A stretch of DNA of 64,000 bases. It comes from JAJPKK01 sp963800215 (GTDB lineage: Bacteria > Pseudomonadota > Alphaproteobacteria > Rhizobiales > Xanthobacteraceae). Below the pieces are notes generated by a model that saw only the letters and a program-made list of their open reading frames with translations, was not told where the DNA came from and made no database searches. Position 1 is the stretch's first letter. Every line of letters starts with the position of its first letter. The translations under genes were made by a program, and so were the position numbers. Shown one piece after another: positions 17,357-25,573 of the stretch. Location of the stretch: NCBI GenBank assembly GCA_963800215.1, contig CAWCZY010000003.1, positions 62,001 through 126,000 on the forward strand, given 5' to 3'.

Positions 17357-17854
17357 ATGCGTTTCAAATCTTGCCTGATCCCGCTCACCGCGATCATCGC
17401 CATTACGTCTGCTGCGGAAGCATCCGCTCAGGCGATGGTCCGCGAGCAGAAGGTCATCTCGAGCGCCGGCGCACGCGCAATGGCGGACGCCTGCACGGCT
17501 TGGGCCGAGCGCAATCACGTGATACTCGCGATGGCAGTGTTGGATTGGGCGGGGAACGAGATCGAATCCCATGCCATGGAGGGAGCCGCCGCAAACGCCA
17601 TCGATACCGCCCTGCTGAAGGCGAAATCGGCGCTCCGCTGGCGCCGGCCGACCTCGGAAATGAACAAGATCGTGCGCACCGGGCAAAATCTGGCGCCGAC
17701 TTTCATGAAGGATTTTCCGCAGCCCGGCGCCTTGCCGATCGTGGTTGACGGCGAGGTGATCGGCTCGATGGGCGTTTCCAGCGCCGACGGCGAAAAATGC
17801 GCCCAAGCGGCGATCGACACGGTGTTCAACAAACAAAGGGCCTCGGCACCGTAA
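17357..17854 (+). CDS. secreted GlcG/HbpS family haem-binding-like protein
   Basis: 165 residues preceded by AAGGAGGAGGAAATC. A signal peptide ends ASAQA. The mature domain carries the GlcG/HbpS (DUF336) pattern: VISSAGARAMADACTAWAERN, VLDWAGNEIESHAMEGA, then LPIVVDGEVIGSMGVSSADGEKCAQAAID. The family folds as a single small domain that binds haem or cobalamin-like ligands or supports glycolate oxidation. It is more diverged than the three tandem copies at 57.7-59.6 kb. Confidence 0.88.
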   Translation: MRFKSCLIPLTAIIAITSAAEASAQAMVREQKVISSAGARAMADACTAWAERNHVILAMAVLDWAGNEIESHAMEGAAANAIDTALLKAKSALRWRRPTSEMNKIVRTGQNLAPTFMKDFPQPGALPIVVDGEVIGSMGVSSADGEKCAQAAIDTVFNKQRASAP

Positions 17855-17856
17855 GC

Positions 17857-17874
17857 CGGCCGACCATTCGGCCG
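17857..17874. terminator. short hairpin after the GlcG-like gene
   Basis: A 7-bp perfect stem CGGCCGA/TCGGCCG with the loop CCAT begins three bases after the stop codon. There is no T-run, so it may only protect the 3' end. Confidence 0.35.
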
Positions 17875-18228
17875 CGAGTGGTGCCACAACTGCTCGCCAT
17901 CACCAATTGAGGTGGTCGATTAGAGCGCTATCCCCCCAAATTGATCGGACGGCGCTCAAATCTCCTTTGGTTTGAGCATCGTATTGTCCCAAAGCAGGAC
18001 GTGGAGATTTCGGTGAAGTCGCGTGAGAAGACCGGACAGGGCGGGCGCATCCTCTTCTGATATTCGTCGGTACGGGCCGGCACCCTCGAAAAGCGACAGC
18101 ATCCCTTACCGAGTTCCTGCGCTTCGGAGATTGCCGCGACTCGCGCGGAGTGGCAAAATTTTCTTCACGGCTGGGGTCCGGTGGGTTGCCCCATGCGCCG
18201 ACGTTTGCTCTGACCATGAGGTAGAGAC
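17875..18228. other. intergenic stretch, no gene seen
   Basis: About 350 bases without a convincing gene. Codon use and stop density look non-coding in all frames. It presumably holds the promoter of the DUF4344 gene; a clear sigma-70 pair was not found by eye. Confidence 0.4.
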
Positions 18229-19158
18229 ATGAGATCGCTCCGGCGACAACATATTCTGCTTCCTCTGCTTTTTGCCGCATTGCCGGTCACGGCGCCGGTT
18301 TTCGCGCAGCCCGTTCCCGCGCAATCGGGGGCGCTTCTGGCCAGGAGCGACGCCGCCGCGTCGGCGCTCGAAAAAAATCCGCGGTTCAAGAATCTTTCTC
18401 CGCAATATCGCCAGGAGATCGCGGAGTTCATGGCCGGCAATACGCTGTTCGTGCTGCTTCACGAATTGGCCCACACGGCCGCGTCGCAAATGCAGATACC
18501 GGCGCTCGACAGAAAGGAAGACGCCGTCGATTCGTTCGCGGTCACGCAACTCGTCAAGTTGAGCTCCGGATTTCCGGATCGTGTGCTCGAAGAATCGGCG
18601 AGGGGCTGGTTCCTGTCCGATCAGCGCGGTCAGGAAAACGGAGACCCTGTTCAATACTACGACGAACACGGCATCGACCAGGAGCGCGCCTATCAAATCG
18701 TGTGCCTGATGGTCGGCACCGGCGAGGACAAGTACAAGCATCTCGCCGCGGCGACGAAGCTGCCGAAGGACCGCCAGGAGAGCTGCGCGGAAGACTTCAG
18801 CACCGCGTCGAACACCTGGGATATGACGCTCAAGCCGCATCTGCGCAGCCCCGACCAGCCGAAAACAAAGATCGACGTGGTCTATGGAGATGCCACGGGC
18901 AAGCTCGAACCCGCCGCGCAGGCGCTTCGCGCCATGAGGTTGCTGGAGACGGTCGCCGAGCGCATGGCCGACACCTATGCGTGGCCGGCTCCCTTTGCGA
19001 TCGAAATGCAAAGCTGCGGTTATGCAAACGCCCAGTGGCTCCCCAAGGCCCGCAAGCTCGCATTGTGTTACGAACTTGCCGCCGATTTCGGCGACCTTTA
19101 TCGCGGCTATGGCGACAGGCCGTCGAACAACGAGACACGAAAACCGCGGGCGCGCTGA
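18229..19158 (+). CDS. secreted DUF4344 family putative zinc metallopeptidase
   Basis: 309 residues with a signal peptide ending PVFAQP. The zinc site HELAH (LFVLLHELAHTAASQMQIP) is near residues 80-98, and the downstream EDAVDSFAV near 101-109 supplies the third acidic ligand typical of this family. Two Cys-containing blocks (QIVCLMVG, QESCAEDF) and the C-terminal LALCYELAADFGDLY also match. It is expected to act in the periplasm; the target is unknown. No operon partner is clear; the next gene starts 23 bases on. Confidence 0.88.
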   Translation: MRSLRRQHILLPLLFAALPVTAPVFAQPVPAQSGALLARSDAAASALEKNPRFKNLSPQYRQEIAEFMAGNTLFVLLHELAHTAASQMQIPALDRKEDAVDSFAVTQLVKLSSGFPDRVLEESARGWFLSDQRGQENGDPVQYYDEHGIDQERAYQIVCLMVGTGEDKYKHLAAATKLPKDRQESCAEDFSTASNTWDMTLKPHLRSPDQPKTKIDVVYGDATGKLEPAAQALRAMRLLETVAERMADTYAWPAPFAIEMQSCGYANAQWLPKARKLALCYELAADFGDLYRGYGDRPSNNETRKPRAR

Positions 19159-19181
19159 AGGCGCGAGGGGAGAGCGTCCGA

Positions 19182-20003
19182 ATGCCCGCCTTCATCTGCA
19201 CCGCCTGCGGCGCGCAGTTCGCGCCGAGCGAAGCACCGCCGGCGCGCTGCCCGATCTGCGAGGACGAGCGGCAATACGTCCCCCCGCGCGGGCAGACCTG
19301 GACCACCTTGCCGGCGCTGGCGGCCGCCCATTTCAACAGCTATCGCGAATACGAACCCGGCGTGATCGGTTTCGGCACCCAGCCCGCCTTTGCGATCGGC
19401 CAGCGTGCGCTGCTGCTGCGCACGGCCGGCGGCAACGTGCTGTGGGACTGCATCTCACTGGTGGACGCCGCGACGGTGACGCTGATCGGCGCGCTGGGCG
19501 GGATCCAGGCGATCGCGATCTCGCACCCGCATTTCTATACCTCGATGGTGGAGTGGAGCCGCGCGTTCGGCGGCGTCCCGATCCATCTTCATGCCGCCGA
19601 CCACGCCTGGATCATGCGGCCCGATCCCGCCATCCGGCTGTGGGAAGGCGAGACCTCGGGGCTGCTGCCGGGCGTGACCCTGGTTCGCTGCGGCGGGCAT
19701 TTTCCCGGCGGCACCGTGCTGCACTGGGACGCGGGCGCGGGGGGCCGCGGGGTGCTGTGCCCGGGCGACATCACGGCGGTCGACCCGGACCGCAAGTCAC
19801 TGAGCTTCATGCGCAGCTATCCGAACTTCATCCCGCTGTCCGCCGGCGAGGTGGAACGGATCGCAGCCGCCCTCGCCCCGTTCGCGTTCGACACCATCTA
19901 CGGCCATTATTTCGACCGCGTGATCCCGGCCGGCGCCGAGGCGGTGCTCGCGGCCTCGGTGGCGCGGTATCTCGCCGCGATCAAGGGCGGCCCGCCGGCC
20001 TGA
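19182..20003 (+). CDS. metallo-beta-lactamase fold hydrolase with N-terminal rubredoxin-like zinc ribbon
   Basis: 273 residues. The first 30 residues carry two CxxC pairs (CTACG near 6-10, CPIC near 26-29), a zinc ribbon or rubredoxin-like knuckle. The MBL-fold part follows: ISHPHFYTSMVEWS (the metal motif reduced to HPHFY), HLHAADHAWIM, VTLVRCGGHFPGGTVLHW, LCPGDI and IYGHYFDRVI. The usual HxHxDH is only partly kept, so catalysis is uncertain. Proteins of this architecture are often annotated as MBL-fold metallohydrolases of unknown substrate. Confidence 0.85.
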   Translation: MPAFICTACGAQFAPSEAPPARCPICEDERQYVPPRGQTWTTLPALAAAHFNSYREYEPGVIGFGTQPAFAIGQRALLLRTAGGNVLWDCISLVDAATVTLIGALGGIQAIAISHPHFYTSMVEWSRAFGGVPIHLHAADHAWIMRPDPAIRLWEGETSGLLPGVTLVRCGGHFPGGTVLHWDAGAGGRGVLCPGDITAVDPDRKSLSFMRSYPNFIPLSAGEVERIAAALAPFAFDTIYGHYFDRVIPAGAEAVLAASVARYLAAIKGGPPA

Positions 20004-20043
20004 TTCGGAATCCGGCGCTTCACGAGAACGTCGTCCACAATGA

Positions 20044-20073
20044 TTGGACAGCGGACGCCAATTCTGCTACAGC
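20044..20073 (+). promoter_or_regulatory. candidate promoter of rpsU
   Basis: TTGGAC at 20044 is followed after 18 bases by TACAGC, a passable sigma-70 pair about 100 bases before the rpsU start. Prediction by eye only. Confidence 0.3.
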
Positions 20074-20170
20074 GCGCGCAAATCGGGGGCGGGCGCCGGC
20101 TGGATGCGTCCAGCAATGCCGGCCTCGCGATCCACCCCAAGCATTCCAAGCTACCTCGAGAGGATGACGC

Positions 20171-20473
20171 GTGCAGGTTCTCGTCCGTGACAACAATGTC
20201 GACCAGGCCCTCAAGGCGCTCAAGAAGAAGATGCAGCGCGAGGGCATTTTCCGCGAGATGAAGCTGCGCGGACACTACGAAAAGCCCTCCGAGAAGAAGG
20301 CGCGGGAGAAGGCGGAAGCGATCCGCCGCGCCCGCAAGCTCGCCCGCAAGCGCGCCCAGCGCGAGGGCCTGCTCCCCGGCAAGCCGAAGCCCCTGCTGCG
20401 GACCGGCGCGCCCGGCCGCGGTCCCGGCGTCGGTGCTGGTGCCGGCAACGGGGCGGCCCGCGCCCCGCGCTGA
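20171..20473 (+). CDS. rpsU: 30S ribosomal protein S21
   Basis: 100 residues from a GTG start with GAGGA 7 bases upstream. The sequence MQVLVRDNNVDQALKALKKK and IFREMKLRGHYEKPSEKKAREK is diagnostic for bS21, which binds the small subunit near the 16S 3' end and aids initiation. The Lys/Arg-rich helix is followed by a C-terminal Gly/Pro/Ala tail (residues 75-100), longer than the 70-residue enterobacterial form and common in alphaproteobacteria. Confidence 0.97.
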   Translation: MQVLVRDNNVDQALKALKKKMQREGIFREMKLRGHYEKPSEKKAREKAEAIRRARKLARKRAQREGLLPGKPKPLLRTGAPGRGPGVGAGAGNGAARAPR

Positions 20474-20496
20474 ACGGCTCAGGCGTGCTTTGCAGT

Positions 20497-20532
20497 GGCC
20501 GCGCGGCGCAAGCCGGCGCGGCCCGTTGTTTT
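20497..20532 (+). terminator. rho-independent terminator of rpsU
   Basis: GGCCGCGCGGC and GCCGGCGCGGCC form a GC-rich stem with a GCAA loop and one bulge, followed by GTTGTTTTG. It starts 23 bases after the rpsU stop. Confidence 0.6.
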
Positions 20533-20635
20533 GCGTAACGGCGGAATATGACGTATATTCAGTAGTATAGTTCGTTTTCGGGCAGGATCACGGCCGCTTG
20601 ATGTCCTGACCGCCCGGCTCCGTGGGATGACGATC

Positions 20636-20875
20636 ATGGACACTGCCACTGCTTCCACCGCCCTCACCCTGCAGTTCCTCGCCTGGGTGGCCGAAGGTCC
20701 GCGCACCTATGGCGAAGCGATGGAGGCCTGGAGAAGCACCTGTCCGCGCCTGTCGATCTGGGAGGATGCGGTGCGCGACGGCTTGGTGCGCCTGGAGAAC
20801 GGCGGCGCCATGACGTCTTCGCGCGTCGTGCTCACCCCCGCCGGCAAGGCCATGTTGACGCAAAAGCGGGCGTAA
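20636..20875 (+). CDS. small hypothetical protein with winged-helix-like layout
   Basis: 79 residues from the ATG at 20636 (three codons upstream lies an alternative ATG at 20627). The pattern ALTLQFLAWVAEGPRTYGEAMEAWR, CPRLSIWEDAVRDGLVRLENG, SRVVLTPAGKAML suggests a small winged helix, with the last strand pair as the wing. I recognise it as a conserved rhizobial hypothetical protein of unknown role. The stop is directly followed by a palindromic repeat. Confidence 0.7.
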   Translation: MDTATASTALTLQFLAWVAEGPRTYGEAMEAWRSTCPRLSIWEDAVRDGLVRLENGGAMTSSRVVLTPAGKAMLTQKRA

Positions 20876-20884
20876 GGTCTTTGA

Positions 20885-20939
20885 TTTCGAGCATGATCTT
20901 GTCCGAAAAGTCTGCAACTTTTCGGGATCATGCTCGAAA
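20885..20939. repeat. long palindromic repeat of the GAGCATGATC type
   Basis: TTTCGAGCATGATC (20885-20898) pairs perfectly with GATCATGCTCGAAA (20926-20939), and inside them CCGAAAAG pairs with CTTTTCGG. The whole forms one nearly continuous hairpin. This element is scattered between genes in Bradyrhizobium and relatives. Here it can also end the upstream transcript. A shortened copy lies at 22454. Confidence 0.75.
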
Positions 20940-21001
20940 CGGCGGCCCTCGCAGTCGGCGCGCATTTCCTGTATAATCGCCTCGGTGGTGGGGAGATAGG
21001 C

Positions 21002-21193
21002 ATGCGCAAAATCTGGGCTGTGTTGCTCGCCGTTTCGCTCGGGGTGGGCCTGAGCGCCTGCAGCAAATGCGACATGCCCGTTCTCATGCCGAAATCCTGC
21101 AAGGGCGGCACCGGTCCCAGCCAGACACTGACCAACGCCTGGGCCGACATCTGGGCCGGCAATTGGGCACTTACCGCACCGGCTCCGCAATGA
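21002..21193 (+). CDS. small lipoprotein
   Basis: 63 residues starting MRKIWAVLLAVSLGVGLSAC. The lipobox LSAC gives lipidation at Cys20, so the mature part is only 44 residues, membrane anchored, with three more Cys-containing spots (SKCDMP, KSCKGG). The stop at 21193 overlaps the 3' end of the convergent alpha/beta hydrolase by 23 bases. The ribosome site is GGGGAG, 6 bases upstream. Role unknown. Confidence 0.72.
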   Translation: MRKIWAVLLAVSLGVGLSACSKCDMPVLMPKSCKGGTGPSQTLTNAWADIWAGNWALTAPAPQ

Positions 21194-21974
21194 AGCGGCG
21201 GCCTTCCGCGCCGGCCCCGAAGTCATCGAGATCATCGTGCCCGCCCCCCGGATAGCGCACGAAGCGCTTCGGCTCAGGGGCAAGCGCGAACAGGCGCTCT
21301 CCCAACGCGATCGGAACCACGCGATCCCGGTCGCCATGCAGGACCAGGATCGAGGCCTTGACGGCGCCGATGCGCAGGTCCGAGCGGAACTGGTCGTGCA
21401 TCAGCCACCGCACCGGCACGATGGGAAACATCCGTGCGGCCACATCCGCCGTCGAAGAGAAGGGAGCTTCCAGGATGAGCTTGGCGACCGGCCGTGTCGC
21501 CGCGAGCGCGACCGCGACGCCCGACCCGAGCGAATGCCCCCACAAAACGATACGGTCAGGCGGATAGCGGGATACCGCGAACCGGTAGGCGGCCTCGGCA
21601 TCGCGCAGCAGTCCGTCCTCAGTCGGGCTGCCGGTCGAGCCCATATAGCCGCGATAGGACAGCGCGACGAGGCCAGCGCCGGTGGCGATCAGTTCGCGAT
21701 GCCGGGCGACCTGCGTGGCCACGACCTCGGCATTGCCGTGGAAATAGATCACGACCGGCTGTTGGGGACGCGGCGGCACGTGCCACGCGATCACCCGCTC
21801 GCCGTCACTGGTGGCGAGCACGATCTCCTCGGCCTCCGGCAGGCCCGCCGCCGCGGGCGAGACATGCGCCGGCCGCGGCAGATAAAGCAGAAAGCGCTGG
21901 CCGAAATAGAGCGCGGCGACGACGGCGACGTAGCCGCCCAGGCCCTGCAATACGATCCATTTCAACACGTCCAT
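21171..21974 (-). CDS. membrane-anchored alpha/beta hydrolase (ABHD13/Bem46-like)
   Basis: 267 residues. A hydrophobic N-terminal anchor (residues 5-28) precedes the hydrolase fold: VVIYFHGNAEVVATQ (oxyanion), LVALSYRGYMGSTGSPTE, the nucleophile elbow LWGHSLGSGVAVALAAT (Ser near residue 148), the acid LVLHGDRDRVVP and the His in YPGGGHDDLDDF. All three catalytic residues are present. Bem46-like hydrolases are probably esterases or thioesterases of unknown substrate. Confidence 0.88.
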   Translation of the reverse strand: MDVLKWIVLQGLGGYVAVVAALYFGQRFLLYLPRPAHVSPAAAGLPEAEEIVLATSDGERVIAWHVPPRPQQPVVIYFHGNAEVVATQVARHRELIATGAGLVALSYRGYMGSTGSPTEDGLLRDAEAAYRFAVSRYPPDRIVLWGHSLGSGVAVALAATRPVAKLILEAPFSSTADVAARMFPIVPVRWLMHDQFRSDLRIGAVKASILVLHGDRDRVVPIALGERLFALAPEPKRFVRYPGGGHDDLDDFGAGAEGRRFIAEPVR

Positions 21975-21990
21975 GGCGCAGGCGTGACGT

Positions 21991-22443
21991 TCAGAACGAG
22001 GCGCAGACCGCGCGCGTCACCACGACGACCTTTTGCTGGTGGAATTGCTTCTTGTAGGCCGCCTCGATGGCCGCGATGCGGTCTTCGGTCTCCGAACCGT
22101 CGGGCGCGATGATGATGACGAGCTTGCTCGGCTCATGCGCAATGTCGCCGTCCGGAGTCTTGTACTGGCCGGCCGCATCGACGACGCTGAGGCCCTCGGA
22201 AAAGCGCGGCGTAATTTCGCGGGCGAGAAAGCGCGCCCATTCGCGCTCGCCGACGACGATCTTGCCGGCGACGCTGCGCCCGAACAGGATCTCGACCGCC
22301 TGCATGGATTGCGCCGGCGCATGGCACGAGGCACCTTCGGCACCGGCGCGGACAGGCGCAAGCGCGCCCGATGCGGCCAGGGCGCACGCGGCGACGGCGA
22401 GGGTACGCGGGCAAGCGGCCGGCCTGCGGGCATGATCGCTCAT
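21991..22443 (-). CDS. secreted DUF3574 protein
   Basis: 150 residues with an Arg-rich start and a signal peptide ending VRAGA. The DUF3574 block is clear: QAVEILFGRSVAGKIVVGEREWARFLAREITPRFSEGLSVVDAAGQYK is distributed over residues 48-95, then SKLVIIIAPDGSETEDRIAAIEAAYKKQFHQQKV. The domain has no known function. Probably periplasmic. It follows the pnt operon on the same strand, separated by a repeat hairpin. Confidence 0.85.
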   Translation of the reverse strand: MSDHARRPAACPRTLAVAACALAASGALAPVRAGAEGASCHAPAQSMQAVEILFGRSVAGKIVVGEREWARFLAREITPRFSEGLSVVDAAGQYKTPDGDIAHEPSKLVIIIAPDGSETEDRIAAIEAAYKKQFHQQKVVVVTRAVCASF

Positions 22444-22453
22444 GCCGGCGGGC

Positions 22454-22495
22454 CCGAAAAGTCTGCAGCTTTTCGGATCATCGCTTTTCGGATCA
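22454..22495. repeat. shortened copy of the GAGCATGATC-type repeat, downstream of pntB
   Basis: CCGAAAAG (22454-22461) and CTTTTCGG (22469-22476) form the same inner stem as the repeat at 20885, followed by GATCATCGCTTTTCGG and a second GATCATC. The outer arm is missing on one side. It lies just after the pntB stop and can act as its terminator. Confidence 0.55.
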
Positions 22496-23890
22496 TCCCA
22501 GTGCCTTGGCGATTTCTTCGGTCATCTTCTTGGCGTCGCCGAGCAGCATCATCGTGTTGTCGCGGTAGAACAGCGGATTGTCGATGCCGGCATAGCCCGA
22601 GGCGAGCGAGCGCTTGTTGAACATCACCGTGCCGGCCTTCCATACCTGGAGCACCGGCATGCCGTAGATCGGCGATTTCGGATCGTCCTCGGCGGCCGGG
22701 TTGGTGACGTCATTGGCGCCGATGACGTAGGCGACATCGGCCTGGGCGAACTCCGAATTGATGTCCTCGAGTTCGAACACCTCGTCATAGGGCACATTGG
22801 CTTCCGCGAGCAGCACGTTCATGTGGCCGGGCATGCGTCCCGCCACCGGATGGATCGCATACTTGACCTCGACGCCCTCGGCCTTGAGCTTGTCGGCCAT
22901 GTCGCGCAGCGCATGCTGGGCCTGCGCCACCGCCATGCCGTAGCCCGGTACGATGATGACCTTGCTGGAATTCTTCATGATGAAGGCGGCGTCTTCCGCC
23001 GAACCGAGCTTGACCGGCCTCGTCTCGGCGCCCGCCGCCGGCCCCGCGACCTCGCCCCCGAAACCGCCCAGGATCACCGCGAAGAAGTTGCGGTTCATCC
23101 CTTTGCACATGATGTAGGACAGGATCGCGCCGGACGAGCCCACCAGCGCCCCGGTGATGATCAGCGCCGAATTGCCCAGCGTGAAGCCGATGCCGGCGGC
23201 GGCCCATCCCGAATAGGAATTGAGCATCGAAATCACCACCGGCATGTCGGCGCCGCCGATCGGGACGATGATGAGCGCGCCGAGCGCGAACGAGAGGCCC
23301 GCGATCAACCAGAAGTCGATCGGGCTCTGCGACACCACGAAGCCGTAGATGAAGAAGATCAGCAGGCCCGCGACCGCGCCGTTGACGTAGTGGCGCATCG
23401 GCAGCAGGATCGGCTTGCCGCCCATGCGGCCGGACAGCTTGAGAAACGCGATTACCGAGCCGGTGAAGGTGATGGCGCCGATGGCGGCGCCGATCGACAT
23501 TTCGACGAGGCTGGCGGAGTGGATCGCGCCGGGCGTGCCGATCTCGAAGGCGGCGGGCGCGTAGAACGCGCCGGCGGCGACCAAGACCGCAGCCATGCCG
23601 ACCAACGAATGGAACGCGGCGACCAGTTCCGGCATCGAGGTCATCGGCACCCGGCGCGCGATCACCGCGCCGGTGCCGCCGCCGATCGCAAGGCCGAACA
23701 GCACCAGCGTCCAGGCGCCGAACCCGGCCGGCGGATGGTCGGCGAGCGTCGTCGCCACCGCGATCGCCATGCCGATCATGCCGAGCATATTGCCGCGCCG
23801 GCTCGATTCCGGGCTCGACAGGCCGCGCAGCGCCAGGATGAAAAGCACGCCGGCGACGAGGTAGAGCAATGCGGCCAGATTGGCGTTCAT
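22493..23890 (-). CDS. pntB: NAD(P) transhydrogenase subunit beta
   Basis: 465 residues. The membrane half (about eight to nine spans, residues 1-260) includes GGGTGAVIARRVPMTSMPELVAAFHS, the conserved proton-path segment. The C-terminal NADP domain has IVPGYGMAVAQAQHALRDM, HPVAGRMPGHMNVLLAEA, VIGANDVTNP and KRSLASGYAGIDNPLF. With PntAA and PntAB it uses the proton gradient to reduce NADP with NADH, a main source of NADPH. The stop overlaps the repeat at 22454. Confidence 0.96.
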   Translation of the reverse strand: MNANLAALLYLVAGVLFILALRGLSSPESSRRGNMLGMIGMAIAVATTLADHPPAGFGAWTLVLFGLAIGGGTGAVIARRVPMTSMPELVAAFHSLVGMAAVLVAAGAFYAPAAFEIGTPGAIHSASLVEMSIGAAIGAITFTGSVIAFLKLSGRMGGKPILLPMRHYVNGAVAGLLIFFIYGFVVSQSPIDFWLIAGLSFALGALIIVPIGGADMPVVISMLNSYSGWAAAGIGFTLGNSALIITGALVGSSGAILSYIMCKGMNRNFFAVILGGFGGEVAGPAAGAETRPVKLGSAEDAAFIMKNSSKVIIVPGYGMAVAQAQHALRDMADKLKAEGVEVKYAIHPVAGRMPGHMNVLLAEANVPYDEVFELEDINSEFAQADVAYVIGANDVTNPAAEDDPKSPIYGMPVLQVWKAGTVMFNKRSLASGYAGIDNPLFYRDNTMMLLGDAKKMTEEIAKALG

Positions 23891-23956
23891 GCGGATGCGA
23901 CCTTCATCTCGAGCGCCGTCCCTTTCGCTGCGTCAGCCGCCGAAACCGGGCGGCGT

Positions 23957-24391
23957 TCACTTCTTTTTCTTCTGATACATGGCCAGCATGCGCTGGGTGA
24001 CCAGGAAGCCGCCGAAGATGTTGATGGAAGCGAACACGAGCGCGACGAAGCCGAGCGCGCGCGCCACGATCGAGCCGCCGTCTCCCACCAGCGACACCCC
24101 GACCGCCAGCAGCGCGCCGACCACGATCACCGAGGAGATGGCGTTGGTCACCGACATCAGCGGCGTATGAAGCGCCGGCGTCACCGCCCACACGACGTAG
24201 TAGCCGACGAACACCGCGAGCACGAAGATCGACAGGCGGAACACGAACGGATCGATCGCCCCGCCGGTGATGGTGTGCGCGCCCGCGGCCGCCATGTCGG
24301 CATAGCCTTGCGCCGCGTCCGCCGCCTGGCGCGCGACTTCGGCGGCGGCCTGGGCGAGGTTGGCGGCTTCCTGGGGACTGATCGTGGCCAT
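23957..24391 (-). CDS. pntAB: NAD(P) transhydrogenase membrane subunit alpha-2
   Basis: 144 residues. A linker helix rich in Ala (residues 8-30, NLAQAAAEVARQAADAAQGY) is followed by three to four spans (FRLSIFVLAVFVGYYVVW, SVTNAISSVIVVGALLAVG, ALGFVALVFASINIFGGFLVT) and the end QRMLAMYQKKKK. It is the separate alpha-2 membrane domain found in alphaproteobacteria, where the E. coli PntA chain is split in two. Situated 12 bases after pntAA and 66 before pntB. Confidence 0.95.
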   Translation of the reverse strand: MATISPQEAANLAQAAAEVARQAADAAQGYADMAAAGAHTITGGAIDPFVFRLSIFVLAVFVGYYVVWAVTPALHTPLMSVTNAISSVIVVGALLAVGVSLVGDGGSIVARALGFVALVFASINIFGGFLVTQRMLAMYQKKKK

Positions 24392-24402
24392 GGGCGCCTC
24401 CC

Positions 24403-25530
24403 TCAGACAGCGGGTTTGGGCAGGAAATTCGGATGGACCACGGCGCCGTCGCGGGTGAGGAGGGTCGCCTTGACGATGTCGTCGTCGAAGTTCACCGCGA
24501 GGGCCTTGGTTTTCTTGTCGACCAGGATGTCGAGGAACGCAAAGAGATTCCTGGCATAGAGGCTCGAGGCGGAGGCGGCGAGCCGGCCCGGATTGCTGTA
24601 GCCGACGATCTTGACGCCGCCGACTTCAGCGAGTTCGCCGGGCTTCGCGCCCTCCACATTGCCGCCGCGCTCGACCGCGAGGTCGACGATCACCGAGCCG
24701 GGCCGCATCGAGGCCACCATCTCGGCGGAGATCAGGCGCGGCGCCGGGCGGCCGGGGATCAGCGCCGTGGTCACGACGATGTCCTGCTTTTTGATATGGT
24801 CGGCGACCAGCGCGGCCTGCTTGGCCTGGTAGTCCTTCGACATTTCCTTGGCGTAGCCGCCGGCGGTCTCGGCCTGCTTGAATTCCTCGTCCTCGACGGC
24901 GATGAACTTGGCGCCGAGGCTTTGGACCTGCTCCTTGGCGGCCGGGCGGACATCGGTGGCGGTCACGACGGCGCCGAGCCGGCGCGCGGTGGCGATCGCC
25001 TGCAGCCCGGCGACGCCAGCGCCCATCACGAAAACCTTGGCGGCGGGTATGGTGCCGGCCGCGGTCATCATCATCGGCAGGGCGCGGCCGTATTCGGCCG
25101 CGCCGTCGATGACGGCGCGGTAGCCGGCGAGATTGGCCTGGGAGGACAGCACGTCCATGCCCTGCGCCCGGGTGATGCGCGGCAGCAGTTCCATGGCGAA
25201 GGTGGTGAGGCCGGCCTTCGCCATGGCGGCGAGCGCGGCATCATTGCCGAACGGGTCCATGATGGCGATCACCAGGGCGCCGGCCTTGTAGCCCGCAATT
25301 TCGGCCTCGCTCGGACGGCGCACCCGCAGCACGACGTCGGCATCCTTCCCGGCATCCGCGACGGTGGCGCCGGCGGCGGCGTAGTCGGCATCGAGGACGC
25401 CGGATTTCACCCCGGCGCCCGGCTCGACCGTGACCTCGGCGCCCAGCGCCATCATCTTCTTGACGGTTTCCGGCGTGGCGGCCACGCGCGGCTCGGCCGC
25501 ATCGCTCTCACGCGCTACAAAGATGCGCAT
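24403..25530 (-). CDS. pntAA: NAD(P) transhydrogenase soluble subunit alpha-1
   Basis: 375 residues. It starts MRIFVARESDAAEPRVAATPETVKKM and has the NAD-binding Rossmann region KVFVMGAGVAGLQAIATARRLGAVVTATDVR near residues 165-196, then KEQVQSLGAKFI and VVTTALIPGRPAPRLI, GSVIVDLAVERGGNVEG. It binds NADH outside the membrane and passes hydride to the NADP domain of PntB. First of the three pnt genes. Confidence 0.96.
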   Translation of the reverse strand: MRIFVARESDAAEPRVAATPETVKKMMALGAEVTVEPGAGVKSGVLDADYAAAGATVADAGKDADVVLRVRRPSEAEIAGYKAGALVIAIMDPFGNDAALAAMAKAGLTTFAMELLPRITRAQGMDVLSSQANLAGYRAVIDGAAEYGRALPMMMTAAGTIPAAKVFVMGAGVAGLQAIATARRLGAVVTATDVRPAAKEQVQSLGAKFIAVEDEEFKQAETAGGYAKEMSKDYQAKQAALVADHIKKQDIVVTTALIPGRPAPRLISAEMVASMRPGSVIVDLAVERGGNVEGAKPGELAEVGGVKIVGYSNPGRLAASASSLYARNLFAFLDILVDKKTKALAVNFDDDIVKATLLTRDGAVVHPNFLPKPAV

Positions 25531-25573
25531 TCACGCCGTCTCCCTGACTGGCGACCGGTGGCCGGTCCCGGCT

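Noticed and set aside
20885..20939. Long palindrome considered as a phage or plasmid attachment site
   Set aside because: It has the structure of a common intergenic palindromic repeat and no integrase gene lies close.
22442..24559. Long open frame (about 700 codons) on the plus strand opposite pntB, pntAB and the end of pntAA
   Set aside because: It is antisense to well-conserved pnt genes; its product is rich in Arg, His, Gly and Asp as expected from the GC-rich complementary strand, and it has no recognisable domain.
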